A DNA stretch of 64,000 nt from Heterocephalus glaber (GCF_000247695.1 NW_004624732.1:40691975-40755974), one strand, 5' to 3'; positions 12,127-25,664 are shown, counted from the stretch's first letter. The notes: generated from the sequence alone by a model not told the origin. Program-made: numbers and translations.

Positions 12127-12203
12127 TTTTTTTTTTTTTATACTGGGAATTGAAATCAGGACCTTGTGCTTGCATGGCAGGTGGCAGAATCCTGGCCCAT
12201 TAT
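12127..12203 (-). mobile_element. ID SINE, antisense
   Basis: A T-run, then ATACTGGGAATTGAAATCAGG, ACCTTGTGCTTGCATGGCAG and GGTGGCAGAATCCTGGCCC: the reverse of a tRNA-derived ID element with its A-tail. Confidence 0.75.
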
Positions 12204-12699
12204 TCAATTCTAAATAGTTAAATATATGTATTAGGATTTCTTCATTAACACAATGTTTAATTTGAAGGCTGATTTTAGTTTCCAAATCCATGATTTCTTT
12301 GATCCTGATGATTAATTTTAGTTTTGTATATGGAGATTGCTTTCTGTAAATTGCTTAATAGTTGAAAAACTTTAAGTGTTCCTTGGAACCTAACATCAGG
12401 TGCAATTTTAAAAATGTCAGTTTGTTACACTTGCAAGAATCTTTCTTTATAATGAGTTATGCTTATTAAACACATCATTCAAACATTTTGTACAGTTTAA
12501 ATCAATATTTTGTACATCTCTTTCTTCAAATGATTATCTATTTGATAAATCCATACAGGTGAAATTGTGACTAAAATAATAAGCATATTTAAATCACTGA
12601 TATATATTACCAAATCCACTAACCTCAAAATGTCTGGGGGATCTACTTTCATTAATAAGATATTACTGAATTCATTAATATCTCCTCAACTGATAGTGA

Positions 12700-13020
12700 C
12701 TACAGTGTGGTGCCTCTGTTGTTTTGGGTGTAATGGGACTAGTGTTTGAGTCATTGCAAACTTTACATTGAAACCCGGATACCCACTGTGATGGCACTGA
12801 GAGAGGGGCTGTGAGAAGTAATTAGGTAAGAAAGGTGGAGCTCTCCTACGCTGGACTGAAAACCACTGTTAAACCAGAAGGAGCGTCCTAATCAGACAAA
12901 TGACTTGCTGGTAACTTGATCTTGAAATTTTGACTTCTAGAACTGTGAAAAAAATTTTTCTTCATTTATGTTCTCCAGTTTATTGTGAATTGTGATAGCA
13001 ACCTCGATAAGACAAGTATC
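12700..13020 (+). mobile_element. MaLR/MLT-type LTR fragment, diverged
   Basis: GTAATGGGACTAGTGTTTGAG, a GTGATGGCACTGAGAGAGGGG block, GAACTGTGAAAAAAATTTTTC and GTGATAGCAACCTCGATAAGAC resemble the second half of a MaLR LTR. The start is unclear. Confidence 0.45.
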
Positions 13021-13209
13021 ATTTGTTACTTTTTAGTATTTCAATTATTTTGCTTGTCATGTATATCTACGTGCATTTTCTTATCTATTTTAGGAAAATT
13101 TTGGTACTGTTTTCCTTATTGAGAATCTCAACATTCTTATTTTAAACTTTTTTTGGACTTATGTTTCATTTTCATTTAATCATGAGTAGTTCATATTGTA
13201 ATGAGTGAT

Positions 13210-13306
13210 TTTTTTTTATTTTTTTATTTTTTAACCAGGGATTGAACTTGGGACCTTGAGCTTGCGAGGCAGGTGCCAAAACCACTCAGCTAACTCCCCA
13301 GCCCCT
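13210..13306 (-). mobile_element. ID SINE, antisense
   Basis: A T-rich start, AACCAGGGATTGAACTTGGG, ACCTTGAGCTTGCGAGGCAGG, then CTCAGCTAACTCCCCAGCCCC: a well-preserved reverse ID element. Confidence 0.85.
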
Positions 13307-14388
13307 AGGACTGATTTTTTAGAGAGTTTTCCTCTTGCTTGTTAGAATTCTGGTTTGTGCTCTCATCTTGGAGAACTTTCATTTTTCTGTGTTTACTCAT
13401 CACTGTCTATAGATGTCACTCCTTCCACTTCAGTCTACCCCATTAATTCCAACACTCTTGGTTTAGAAATATATTTTATGTGGGCTTTTTTGAAGACTTT
13501 TACCCCCCAAAAGATTGAATATTTTATAAATGACATTCAATCTCTAAGCCAGACAGAGACTTGCTTCACTGAATGGTCACACCCATGTCTTCCCTTCTCT
13601 TTGTTTTTCTGACATTTCTTTTTTTGTTGTTGCTGTTGTTAATTTCATCGGTATGGTTTGGATATACATAGTGATCACATTCATCACAGGGGATTTGCAC
13701 CTGTATGTAATACATTTATTTTCTTATTTTTTTGCCCCAATCTGTTCCCCTCCATTCAACCCCTCTTACCCTCCCTATTTACAAAAGTGTTGTTTCTATT
13801 TCTTTCTTTCTGTTTGCTTTTTTCTTTTCCCTTCTTTTCTTTCCACTTCTTCCTTCCCCGTTCTCCTTCCCATTTGAACATTTTCTTTCCATTTCCCAAT
13901 ATCTATTATACATTTTGGGCCTTATTTACACTTTCAGTTTCTCATACCAGAGAAACAATGTGATAAACATGTGCAGGAGACCATCTTGAAATTCCACTAA
14001 AGACGCTTTAGATACTATTGATTTGGCTTATAATTCAGGTATTGATTAAAATTATGAGTCAGTCCAAGGCCTAAGTGTGAATTGCTAAATGAGCTTTTGG
14101 TTGGTGTATGGTGACAGACTTTCCTATGCCAACACTTACAATTAAGGTCTCAAAAATTGATGAGGTTGTGATATCTCTAATATCAAGGAAATACTACAGC
14201 TGAGGAATTATGACTGTGCAGCCATTCTCCAAGATCAAATGTTAGCTAAAGATAACATAGGTGGCTTGTTAACTGTGACCTGTCCTTCATAAGAATACAT
14301 AATTACTCTCCTTTTGTAGCCTGGCTCATTAGTGCATCAGTTTTTCTATTCCCTATATTTGTTTACATGCTCCTCTGCTTTGTTTTAT

Positions 14389-14443
14389 AATAATAAATAC
14401 TAATTAATAAATAATAAATAAATAAATAAATAAATAATAAATA
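14389..14443. repeat. AT-rich (TAAA)n/(AATA)n simple repeat
   Basis: Runs of ATAA and AATAA units with few interruptions, inside the LTR-like insertion. Confidence 0.9.
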
Positions 14444-14463
14444 TTAACTAATCCAGAGCCTGT

Positions 14464-14548
14464 GGTCTTAGCCAGGATAGAGCTAAGATCAGGTTGTCTT
14501 ATCCAGGAGAGTTAGGATCAGGTCTTAGCCAGGAGAGAGCTAAGATCA
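14464..14548. repeat. Three tandem copies of a 28-29 bp unit
   Basis: Units at 14464-14491, 14492-14520 and 14521-14548 begin GGTCTTAGCCAGGA, GGTTGTCTTATCCAGGA and GGTCTTAGCCAGGA, and all end with a GATCA. The first and third differ only at a few positions. Confidence 0.9.
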
Positions 14549-14904
14549 ATTCCCAGCCCTCCAAGTAGTAAACTATTGTTCATTATACTTTACTCCTTGT
14601 TCTTTGCATATTATTCTTTCGTTCCCTGATGTACTCTAATCAGGCAACTGGGCAGCCCTTGATAACTAACTGGTGTTTGGGCTATCAACCCAACAAACAC
14701 GCATGCCAAATATATTTCACTTAAGAGTATGGTCTCAAGGTGCATCCATTTACCTATAAATGCCTCAAGTTTACCCTTCTTTATAGTAGAGTAGTACTCC
14801 AGTGTATAAAAGTATCACATTTTTAATTAATTCATCCATTGATGGACATTTGGGGTATTTTCAAGATTTAGCTATTACAGATTGTGCTGCTGTAAGTATG
14901 GGTG

Positions 14905-15552
14905 TAGCAGACACCCCTGCTCAGTATTAGCAGGGTATAAGTGGCACATGCTTCTTGCTTTCCATAATTCGGCTGTACTGTTTTATATTAAGAGGCAGAC
15001 CAAAGTGTCACATGACTCAAATGGGCATGTCAGATGGCGGACTTGATGAGCATAGCCCCTCTCTCATGGTTGCCATGGAGACCTAAGACCCGGTCTGTGA
15101 AGTGACAGGGCTCTGCTGAGTTAATGTGCGGGTGCAGCTGAGGTCAGCTTGACCCCAATTAAAATCTTTTCACCTGAATTATGCCTTCTCTCTCACCCAA
15201 TGGGTTGCTGTTTAATTGCGACCCAGTCCCAGTATCCGTACTCTCCAAACAAGATAAGCAGTGCCTCCCTTTACAGCCCTGCTGGCATATCTGCTATCAT
15301 CAGATGCTTTGCACTCCATCACTAGATGTCTTCAAAGCATATCTTGCTCACCTTCTTCCCACACTTGTATTCAGTAAATACTGGATGTCCTTGGAACCCT
15401 TTGTCTTTTTTGCAAGAGCAGCACAGATCAGCCCAAGACCCAGTTTTCTCTCTAAGTCTCGGTTCTTCATTCATTTTTGTTACTTGCATTGGATTGCTTC
15501 ATAGGAGACCTAGACCCATAGGAGGAGTCTTCGGTAATGTTCACATTCCCTA
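14905..15552. mobile_element. Insertion inside the L1, probable LTR-type element
   Basis: Flanking L1 text continues across the insertion: TAAGTATGGGTG before (14893-14904) and TAAGTGAGTGTG after (15553-15564), which look like diverged copies of one target site. The inserted 0.65 kb is GC-richer and has a CCAATTAAAATCTTTTCACC block as in retroviral LTR polyadenylation regions. The class is inferred. No protein is encoded. Confidence 0.5.
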
Positions 15553-17929
15553 TAAGTGAGTGTGCATATATTGTTATAGTACGGTGTTTTTAATACTTTC
15601 AGGAAGATATCATGAGGGGGAATAGCTGAGTCAAATGGAACCTCTAGTTTTAGTTTGTTGAGGAATCTCCACACTGATTTCTACAGTGGCTGCACCAGCC
15701 TATACTCCTGCCAAGAGTGGAGAAGGGTTCCTTTTTTCCACAGCCCCTCCAGCATTTGTTATTGGTTGATTTCTTCATAATAGCCTTTTTTTTTGTGGTA
15801 CTAGATGAAATTTCAGTGTTGTTTTAATTTGCACCTCTCAAATGACCAGTGATCTTGAACATTTTTTCATATATTTATTTGCTGTTTGTACTTCTTCATC
15901 TGAGAACTGTCTATTTATTTTAGATGCTCATTTTTGGATTGGGTCTTTAAATTTGGGAGGTCTGATTTTCTGAGCTCTTTATATATTCTAGATGTAGAAG
16001 ACCCCAAAAACTCCCACCAAAAGACTTCTAGATTTAATAAACGAACAAAAACCAAACAAGCAACTTAACAAAACAACAACAAAAAACAGACCTAAGGGTC
16101 AACAGAACAGAGTAGAAGGTACAGCAACACCTTCAAACACACTCAGCCACCTTATTTTTGACAAAGGGGCCAAAAATTTCACCTGAAGAAAGATAGCTTC
16201 TTTAATAAATGGTGCTGGAGAAACTGGCTTTCCACATGCCAAAGATTAACCCTAGGCCCATATTTCTCACCCATGCACTAAACTAAAATTGAAATGGATC
16301 AAAGACTTAAATATTAAAACAGAAACCCTGACTCTATTTGAAGATAGAATTGGTGGAACTCTTGAAAATACAGGTGTAGGCAAAACGTTTATGAACAAAA
16401 CCTTGAATGCACAGGAAATAATACAAAAAATCAACAAATGGGATTTCATTTTATTAAAGAGCTTTTGCATAGCAAAAGAAACTTCCTTTTTCTTTAGGTA
16501 CACACCCAGTTAAATAATTTTCCTGTGTACCTAAAGAGATTGGGGGTAGGGCATGTCAATTCAGTCAAGAAAACCTTTGTGTGGCTTAAGATCGAATGTG
16601 ATAAAAACTCCAATACTGATTATTCATGAATTATATTCTCCTTTCAGAAGTAAACGAATTTTGATTCTAGTTTTTGGGTTCTAGTAGTGAGCTTGGCTCC
16701 TTTCCCCAGATTCATGTGGGACAGTTTAATTTCCCATTAACTCTAAAATATAAGCACCTATTCATTTCTTCTTATTTTCATATCTAATGCAGTCAGGCAA
16801 TCGACTTCATCCAGCTCAGCATTTGATATATGGTTTAGTTCTGTTTCTCAGAGAAAATGTTTGATTTCTTAATAAATCATTATGTCCTTTATTTTCTCTT
16901 CTAATAACTGATAGGTAATCATCATTTGTATGTCTGAGGAAAGGGTTCAAAATGTGAACTTAAAAATCTCAATTCCATAAAATTCCTCCTCTAGTCTTTT
17001 TCAATGACATTAGGATAGTTCATTATATAACTGAATTGTAATTATTAAACTATTTCCCTACTGGTAAGTAATATATTTTTCTATTTTATACTGTAAAAAT
17101 AAAAAATTACATTGCATAATTTGAGCACATTTAATTTTATACATTCCTGTTCTTTACATGAATTTCTAGAAGAGTCAAACACATTCCTTCAAAACCTGGA
17201 AGGAGCTATTTTTTCCCACAAACTTGGCACTTTGTAATATTATTCTTTTTTTGTTCTGCAATCTAAAAATGAAATTTCTGAGTTTCTTTTCCATGAGTGT
17301 TCGACTTTAAATTATCCCCCATTGGTCAAAGATAGGTACTTTCGGATCAAAAGCTCTTATGTGTTAATGATTGTATTATATTTTAATTTAGTTTAGCTCT
17401 CATTTATTTATATAGAAATAATTTATTAATGTGCCTACATGTGAACACTAATAGATAGCAATTTATGTTTCAAACAGAAGCCATATCAACCATAGAATGT
17501 ACATTTATTACCTTGCAAACTATTAAGAGTTCAAGCTAGTAATTAAGACATCTTTGAAAATAAAAATGATCTCTGGATTGAACATCTTGGGTAGCATGAA
17601 GGTCTTTTAGCTTGTCAAACTGAGAATTTAATTAAAGTAAATGAAAAGAAGTATCAAAGGATTAAAGATGTATACATATCTCAATCCAATGCTTATATTT
17701 GTGGTTTATTTTAATGACTCCAATGTTCAAAAGTCTATCACAAATATGAATATATAATTATGCAGTATGACTCAGCTACAGTTTCATGCATTCTGGTTTG
17801 ATGCAATGTACAAACTGATTAAATTACAAGGAGTTGTATGGTTAAATTATTACCTTTCACATTTCTCTTTTTAATGAAGCATCAATTTTATCACAATTCC
17901 GCTCTTTTTTTAAATCTTGCTTTACTTGA

Positions 17930-18125
17930 AAGAATTTTTTTCATAGTACTGAGATTTAAACTCCGGGCTTTCCACATGCTAGTCAAGTACTCTACCACTG
18001 AGCTACATCCTCATCTCTTTTTAAATTTTATTTTGAAACGGACTCTTGCTAAGCCGCTCAGGCTGGACGGGAACTTGTAATTTTCCCGGAGTAGGCAGGA
18101 TCACACATATGCATAACTATGCCTG
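17930..18125 (-). mobile_element. Composite ID-B1 SINE, antisense
   Basis: An ID half (AGTACTGAGATTTAAACTCC to CCACTGAGCTACATCCTC) is followed by a T-rich linker and a B1 half (ACTCTTGCTAAGCCGCTCAG to GCATAACTATGCCTGG). Confidence 0.8.
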
Positions 18126-18479
18126 GTAATTGAAAATAGTTTGATATAAACACCTGGTGATATATCAATGGCATTATTCCATGTATAATCCAAATCCCAA
18201 GTAAAAGTATTTCTAAGAATTGAAAGATAGCCAGACATGTTCATCATACTTCAGATTCATCTTTAAGTTGAGTCATACTTAAATGAAGCAGTTGCATAAC
18301 AATTCATTGTAAAACATCAATACACAGTATACTGTAATACACTATACTTCAGAAGCACTTAAAATTCTCTTATTAACTATTCTTTATATTGTTGTTTTTT
18401 ATTTATGTTTTCTATATATAGAAGGTTCAAACCAGTTTTCAGTTATATCATGGGTCTTAGAAATTACATTACTATGAAG

Positions 18480-18800
18480 CTATTTATAATAGATTTTTAA
18501 ATTGATCCATTATAATTGTTATATTTGTGGGATGCGGCATGATATCTCAATACATGCTAACAATGTATAAAGATCAGTTATGAGTAATTAGCATATCCTT
18601 TACTTCAAACATTTAACATTTCATTGTGTTAGGAACATCAAATATTCTCTTTACCAACTATTTTGAGTTATACAGTGCAGCTGATTGTTGCCAAATTGTT
18701 ACCCAGTGTTGGTATAGAACATTAGAAATTATTCCTCATATCTAACTTCACCCTTGTGCCCACTTACCACCCTTTCTTAATACTTTTCCAAGTTTCTGAT
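18480..18800 (-). mobile_element. L1 3'UTR, antisense, ancient
   Basis: TATAATTGTTATATTTGTGG, TCAATACATGCTAACAATGT, GAGTAATTAGCATATCC, TAACATTTCATTGTGTTAGG and ATTCCTCATATCTAAC follow the antisense order of a pre-rodent L1 3'UTR. Confidence 0.7.
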
Positions 18801-19689
18801 AATCATTTTTCTATAAAGATTTCTAAATTTTTCTTCACAGAGAAGCTGCAGCTTGATTTTATGGCTGATATGCAAATTTGCTAAATTTTAATATCATATT
18901 CAATTAGTTTAAACTCAGATTTTTTCATATCAGTTTATAACTTGTTTTAATATAACATGGCTAGTTTCTTAGTCATATATGTATTAACAATTGTTGTGTT
19001 CTATATTTCATCATTACTCCAATTAGGAAAATGCCAGAAGTCATAAGGGGGAAATATACTATACATAATATGTATTATACATAAATATATATTAACATTT
19101 TATATATAAATATATACAATCTAAGTAAAATAATTGGCTCTTCTGCATTAAAATGCATTATTGAGTAAAAAATTATTTAGGAAGTCAATAATTCATTCAA
19201 TAAAACTCATATATTGATTTTAATTAATACATATTCAAAAAATCACTAAAGTTAAAATCACATCTTTTCTAAATGATCTTTGGCAAATTAAGACTTTTCA
19301 TTAACAACTGAAGAGTCATGTAATTTTGAAAAAATGTTATTCAAAAATAATCATTTTAGAAACACAACTGCCTCACTGGAAATGGGCTTTAATTATATTT
19401 ATTTATATATATTTATGCTGCCTTACATGTTCTTGTTTATTTTTTAATAAATGTTTCACAAAGAAAAATGTTTAGCAAGAAAAAATCCTTTTTTATTTCT
19501 AAACACAGATCAGCCATTTTTTTCACAGTTTTTACTTACAACTCTGAGAGCTTTTCCCTTCTACCTGTTTGTTGAAATACCAAAAGGAATCACTAAGAGT
19601 TCATGATCAGTCAAGCAATAGCTCGAAACAATTTAAGAAACTAGCTGAAAACAAATGTATATAATTCTGCCCTACGTTCTAGTTGCTCT

Positions 19690-19790
19690 CTCTCTTTTTT
19701 TGTTTTTGATACAGGGTGATTCAACTTTGAACCTTGCCCTTGAGAGGCAGGCGAGGTGACACTGGGCTAAATCCTGGCCCTAGTCACTCT
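19690..19790 (-). mobile_element. ID SINE, antisense
   Basis: TTTTGATACAGGGTGATTC, ACCTTGCCCTTGAGAGGCAG, then GGGCTAAATCCTGGCCC: a diverged antisense ID element. Confidence 0.7.
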
Positions 19791-20094
19791 CATTTAAAGT
19801 TCAGTGTGAATTTTATCTAGAGAAAGAGAAATATTGCTGGTGGGTTAGTACACTTGTCAATTTCTTGACTGAAATGTCCCTGCTGAATCCAGATGAGCTG
19901 ATATCAAATCTTAATTCTGCCATGCCGATTACGAACGTGATTCAGTTAAAAACTTCTCTTTGCCTCAGGTGTTCATGAAGAGAACATCCACAGTACTATG
20001 CCAGGCCTGTAACACTTCTTAACTGATATTAGTTATTATTATTGTTACATATAGAAGGTAAGCGAATCTACCAGAAATATAAGAATATTTTTTA

Positions 20095-20364
<270 letters not shown>

Positions 20365-23300
20365 TTAATTTGAAATGAGGGAGAGAGGAAGACAGTACAA
20401 CAAGGGAGACAAATTATGATTTTCACTTCATAATAACTTTTTCACATCTTTCTATCATGATGCTAGAGACAATTCATATTTTTACTTTAGTTAATCAATG
20501 CAATAGGTTTTAGGGTTTTTTTACATTCTTTTAAAACACTGATAATGAAGGGAAATGATGTTTCTTGTCTTTCATAGAATTGCTAAAAGTGCTACATAAA
20601 TTAGTAAAGAGTAAGTAAGATATTTCGTGCTTTTTATCAGTGTCTCATGAATGATTTCTTTGAAGAGCTTTTCTCTAAGATATGTAAACAAAGTTTCATA
20701 TTACACTCTTAAAGATAAGACTTTGGTTGAGTTTTTTGACATTTCTTTGGGTAATTTCTTTCAAATTACTAAGAGGTAAATAACTGAAGAATAATTACTT
20801 TCTGATTAACAAGATCTTTGAAGAATTTGAAATATAAAAATTTGAAAAATAAAAGAATCCAAATAAATATGACTTTTTAGGGATATAAGATTTCAATCTA
20901 ACATGAAACACTATATATTCAAATTTAATGTTTCAAAATTTCACACAATCGCCTGATAACACTATTGTTCAAAACCTGGAAACTAAAAATATAGGATGAA
21001 TTTTGTAGGGTAGAATAAATAACAGTGTTGAAAAAAATATATATATCCCAACATTATTACAATTAAAATTATTCTAATTGAATAATATGACCATAATTAC
21101 CAATTTATTAAATTTCATAACACTACCTAATATAATGAGGCATTTTAACTAATATTTTCAAATAATATTGTAAAATAAAGTTTTGTATATATTTTTTTGA
21201 GATTGAAATTCTACTGTAATCAATTAATTATATATCTGTATAGTTATATCCAGCAATTACTGCAATCTATAATTTATTCTAAAACATAATATATACATTA
21301 TTTTGACAAATTTGAAGCAGGTTCATGAGAGCTATGCATTGCTTGATGTGCTAGTTTGGAAAAGATCTGTGATAACGATTTAAGATTAGACTCAGTTAAA
21401 CTAAAATTAATAAAATCACTTATATTACCAAAGCAGCTACTGAATCTTTGGATGCTTCTATTTTTTTCAGCTGAAAAATGTTATTGTGAAGATTAAATCC
21501 TATATCTGTAAGTGATTATTTTAACTACAAAATATTTTTGTTTTTATTTTCTAAAGTATAAATAGTTAAAAATTCTTAAGTTTTTTAAAAGACTTTCAAC
21601 TACAATCATCTATGTAATACATTATTATAAAGATGCATATAGTAGACTTGACTCAGCTTTCCAACTCTTCCTAAAGCACTAATTTTTTAATACTAAATAA
21701 CCAAGATAAAATTACCCTACTAAGGTAAACATAAAGAATTTATATTAGGAGTTGCCATTCACAAAAAAAACCCAAAACAATAATTTGGCTATCTTTCAAA
21801 AATAATCACTGCTGAGAAAATATTTAATGTCATACCTAATTAATAATGACAGTATTGAGTCTAAGTTGACTTTAAATCTCTTCCAAAAACAGGCTTTATT
21901 TTTCCATTTTTGGACCAATCAAACTCATTTTGGATATATTATTGTTACAATTAAATAAAATTTTTGATGTGAATATATGCCATAAACAAAGATGGTAAGG
22001 GCTGTGAATTAATGGAAAACATATATGGAACATTTTACAGCAATTTCCCACCACATTTAATTTAGTATTTGTAGAGTTACTTATATAGAAATACAGTTTA
22101 CTTGCTTCATACTTGCTAAAGAACTAGTTTGGTACTGGTTTCATAAACAAGACATTGCAGCATCTTTGAAACAAGGACCTAACAATGAAATGTCTATGTG
22201 ATTTCTATACTAAGAAAGAGAACAAATCAAATGGCCTTCAAGGCCCATTTAGCTCTGTAGATATTTCCTCTGGGGAAGAGGGCCAGCAGTGCAGCAGCAG
22301 TGGAATGGCCTTCAATTTTTCCTCCTACTATTAAACTTTTCCTGAAAACAAAACCAAACTTTGGCTTAGCTGAATTTTATAATCATAGTATAAGTGTAAC
22401 CAATAACACATAAAAGTTGTATTTGAAGTCATTGTCACATTATGATTCAAATATTTAATAAAAATAGAAGATGCAATCTGTTGATTTTGTGTGATCTGAA
22501 ACAAAGGTTGATATATGGCAGCTTATACACTGAATCTATCAATCAGTACGCTTAATGTGCCAACAAACTATTGGCCTTTTTAAAATTTGATACTTTTCTT
22601 CAAAAAAAATCTAGGCTCTAGTACTGTGAAAAGTAGGACAAGTCTTGAGCTGTCTACCTTGCAGGGTACCAACAACTGCCTGGATAGAAGTGAATTATAT
22701 CACTAGTTCCCTATTATAAAAATAATACCATATAGTCATCTTTTTCTTGTTTATTTTTATGTGAAAACTATGTTATTCTTGTTTTGGTGTTTTGTTTTTC
22801 CTTTTTTTAGATTACTTTTTATTGCTTTTTCCCTAGCAATTTTTTTTTTCCTGGTGAGGTGGCGGACAAGTGCGAAGAAAATGGTAACTAAATTTCTTAG
22901 GTTTTAAAACTCTACTTCCCGGAAACTTTAAAAAATTTTATTTCACTGATCCCAATATCAATATTAATTTCATTATGTCAGGAAAATTTGTTTTCTTCTT
23001 TATGAATCCTTTTTATGGATATTTGTGAATAATACTGAATCTAATCATGCTTTTTTGCAATAGTTTCTTAGATCTTAGAGGCAAATTTATGGACCCTTTT
23101 TATGACATGAATTTGTTTGAATCAATCTCAGCTTTAGGTTCACTTACATTACTAATCCTTATTCTGGCTTTGTAAATTTCTATGTTTTATAACCTTTAAT
23201 CTGTAAAGGTTACAGTCCACATTATTTTAGAAATGATCAGAGAATAAGTGAACAAATTAATAGAAGAGATGTTTGCAAAAGTGAAATTGTTCCTGGACAA

Positions 23301-24123
23301 GTTGTTTCTTCAGACTCTAGCACAGCTTCTCCAAAAAGGAAGAGAGGAGTAGAGATCACCTCCTCTTAAAACCTAAGCAACTTTGAAAAGCTTTGTGCAG
23401 AAACAGTGCAGTTGGTAGCCATTAGCAATAAGGCACAATATGGTTTTTTTAAACAGGGTAATCCCAATCTTCTTAATTTCCAAATTATAATTAAAGACCA
23501 GAAATTGTAAGGATTTGCTAAAGGAATCTTATAGCAGATTTTGCACTGTGGACACTTTTAACTATAAGCCTACTCTGGTAGCTTTTTATTACTTATCACT
23601 GAAAATTACTTGTGACCAGAAAGATGCAAGCAGACATTCTAAATGGAGAGACTATACTGCTATTGCCTGATTTTTTTTATTGATCTACTCGCTTTTGCTT
23701 TGCTTTGCTGAATATTAGTTTATCTATTTAGGCTTCATAAGTGAATTCACTCATTTTTTTTTCTTATTCTACATGAATATTTACTTATAAATTCAAATAC
23801 AAGAGGGACAATCCCTTAAGGATTTTCTCTTTCTTTTTCTTAAGGTGTTCAAGTCTAAATTTCCATGTGCTGGTATCACCAGTTAAGAGACACCACAAAT
23901 AAGCAAACTACCATAACTTAAAAATAAGTGTATAGTCTGGAGAAGGAAATTCAGTATGCCATTATGAATATCCAAATCCAAATGGAGAAAAATTCACTTA
24001 ATCATGTTTATATGCATCTTATTAATGTACAAATCTTGGTTTTGGTTATATTATTCTTCCTGTCCTAGACTGTTTTCTTGTTTATATTTCACCCATTAAT
24101 ATCCATAATTTTCTTTTGTTTTT

Positions 24124-24201
24124 TCTCTCTTTCTTCCTTTCTTTCTTCCTTCCTTCCTTCCTTCCTTCCTTTCTTTCTTTCTTTCTTTCTTTCCTTCTTT
24201 C
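24124..24201. repeat. (TTCC)n/(TTTC)n polypyrimidine microsatellite
   Basis: Runs of TTCC then TTTC units. An open frame of 69 codons across it is a by-product. It directly precedes a SINE. Confidence 0.95.
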
Positions 24202-24312
24202 GTGGCACTAAGGATTGGACGCAGGGGTACTGCACCATTGAACTACATCTCCCAGTTGACCTTGAACTTGAAATCCTCCTGCTTTAGCCTCCAGGAGTGC
24301 TGGTATACAAGA
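24202..24312 (-). mobile_element. ID-B1 SINE, antisense, short
   Basis: GTGGCACTAAGGATTGGACG, CATTGAACTACATCTCCCAG, then AACTTGAAATCCTCCTGCTT and CCTCCAGGAGTGCTGGTATAC. The linker and part of the B1 half are missing. Confidence 0.7.
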
Positions 24313-25628
24313 TTCTTCAAGAAAAAAACCCAAAATGATCTAGGACTGAGTCTCTTATTCTTCAGTTAAGAGAGTCCTAGAGATTTCATTGGTAGCCATT
24401 ATGGAATTTATAACATTACAGATATCACTGCGATGCTTTGTGTTGATAGGTGATTTTTGTTTCCTTGTAGAGGAAACTTAGAGTTCTTAGGTTTTAAAGA
24501 AAACTTCAAAAATACGCCAAGACTAAATTTCTGAGTGTTTAACTCCTATTCTGGGTGCCTTATATAGATATGTAGTTCATATGGCATTCCATTCTGGTTA
24601 GGTTTCACATTGATTACAATGTATTGGGCTAAAACCGAGTGGAAAAAAGATCATCCATCCACTCCTTGGATTTTGATTAAAAATAAATAAATAAATATAA
24701 AAATGCTTATTGAGAACATACTATTTTATAGAAATTATTAATTTTCTACTCATACAGGTAATAGCAGAGATGTGATGTGCACTCATGTAATTAATTCCAA
24801 AGCCTGAACTCTTTATCATTATACCATTATTAATTTCTTGAGTTACCTTTCTCTTTTAAAAGTTCAAGAATGAAAATATAATTAGTTCATGTAATAATCA
24901 AAAAGAGTCTGGAAGCTCACTTTTTAAATATTTAAAGTACTTCTGTTCAGTCTATTGTTTTCCCAATAAAATTAACATTTATTTTATTGTGCTGTAAGGT
25001 CATAGTTAAATTTGGTCTTTTATGTAAAGATCAATAAATTCCAATTTGCATGAGACAGTCTAGCCTTCTTGGGCTTGTTTGTTTAATCAGTTGGCATCCA
25101 TGAAAAAAAGAAAAATCCAAGGAATAAGAAAATTTGGATAATGAAACCCATGACCTAATTAAGAGATCCACAAAATTAATTCCATCATCTTTAAAGTTGG
25201 AATATTGACCTAAATGATTCCTATGTTCTCTTTCAACATGTATTTTTTTTATTTTTTGCAATGTGTTAGGCATTTTTCCATGCACAAGAATAGAGCAGGA
25301 AATAATATAGAGAAATTACTGGTCTCATAGATTTTATATGAGAATAGAAGATAGTATGTAGGCATTTAATTAATTATATAAGAAATAACTTAGATTAATC
25401 CACAGAGTAATAAGTGCTATGAATAAAATGGATCATAGTAATGTTATAGAGAGTATAACAGATTAATTGTATGGTTATAGTGCAGTAACAGACAAACAAA
25501 AAAAAATCTTTGTATCTTAATATAGAAATAATTTCATTATGAGCCACCTTACATAGTATTGCAGATTAGTGGGGAGGCTATTTCCATTGTGTTCATGTAA
25601 AGCTGACAGATGAATAACCATTTGGTGA

Positions 25629-25630
<2 letters not shown>

Positions 25631-25664
<34 letters not shown>
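25631..25664. repeat. (TG)n microsatellite
   Basis: About 17 uninterrupted GT units, next to a SINE. Confidence 0.97.

Larger units (their letters stand above)
13960..14710. mobile_element. Insertion inside the L1, LTR-like, unclassified
   Basis: This interrupts L1 3'UTR text between GAGAAACAATG and ATTTCACTTAAGAG, which are nearly adjacent in the copies at 44720 and 47095. It contains a TAAA/AATA simple repeat and a three-copy 28-bp repeat, then a T-rich stretch. Nothing codes. An ERV-type solo LTR is possible but unproven. Confidence 0.5.
13640..16490 (-). mobile_element. L1 copy with inverted 5' piece (twin-priming type) and two secondary insertions
   Basis: 13640-13960, 14710-14900 and 15565-15995 are antisense L1 from the 3'UTR into ORF2 (GTACTCCAGTGTATAAAAGT, GGAATCTCCACACTGATTTC, CTTTATATATTCTAGATG). 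From about 15996 to 16490 the sequence switches to sense ORF2 (AATGGTGCTGGAGAAACTGG, GCATAGCAAAAGAAAC), the segment that normally lies just upstream. One insertion event with an inverted 5' part explains this. The joined piece also has an internal jump near 16070. The interruptions are listed separately. Confidence 0.75.

Noticed and set aside
15181..15504. 107-codon plus-strand open frame
   Set aside because: It sits within the LTR-like insertion in an L1, with no recognisable domain or splice context.
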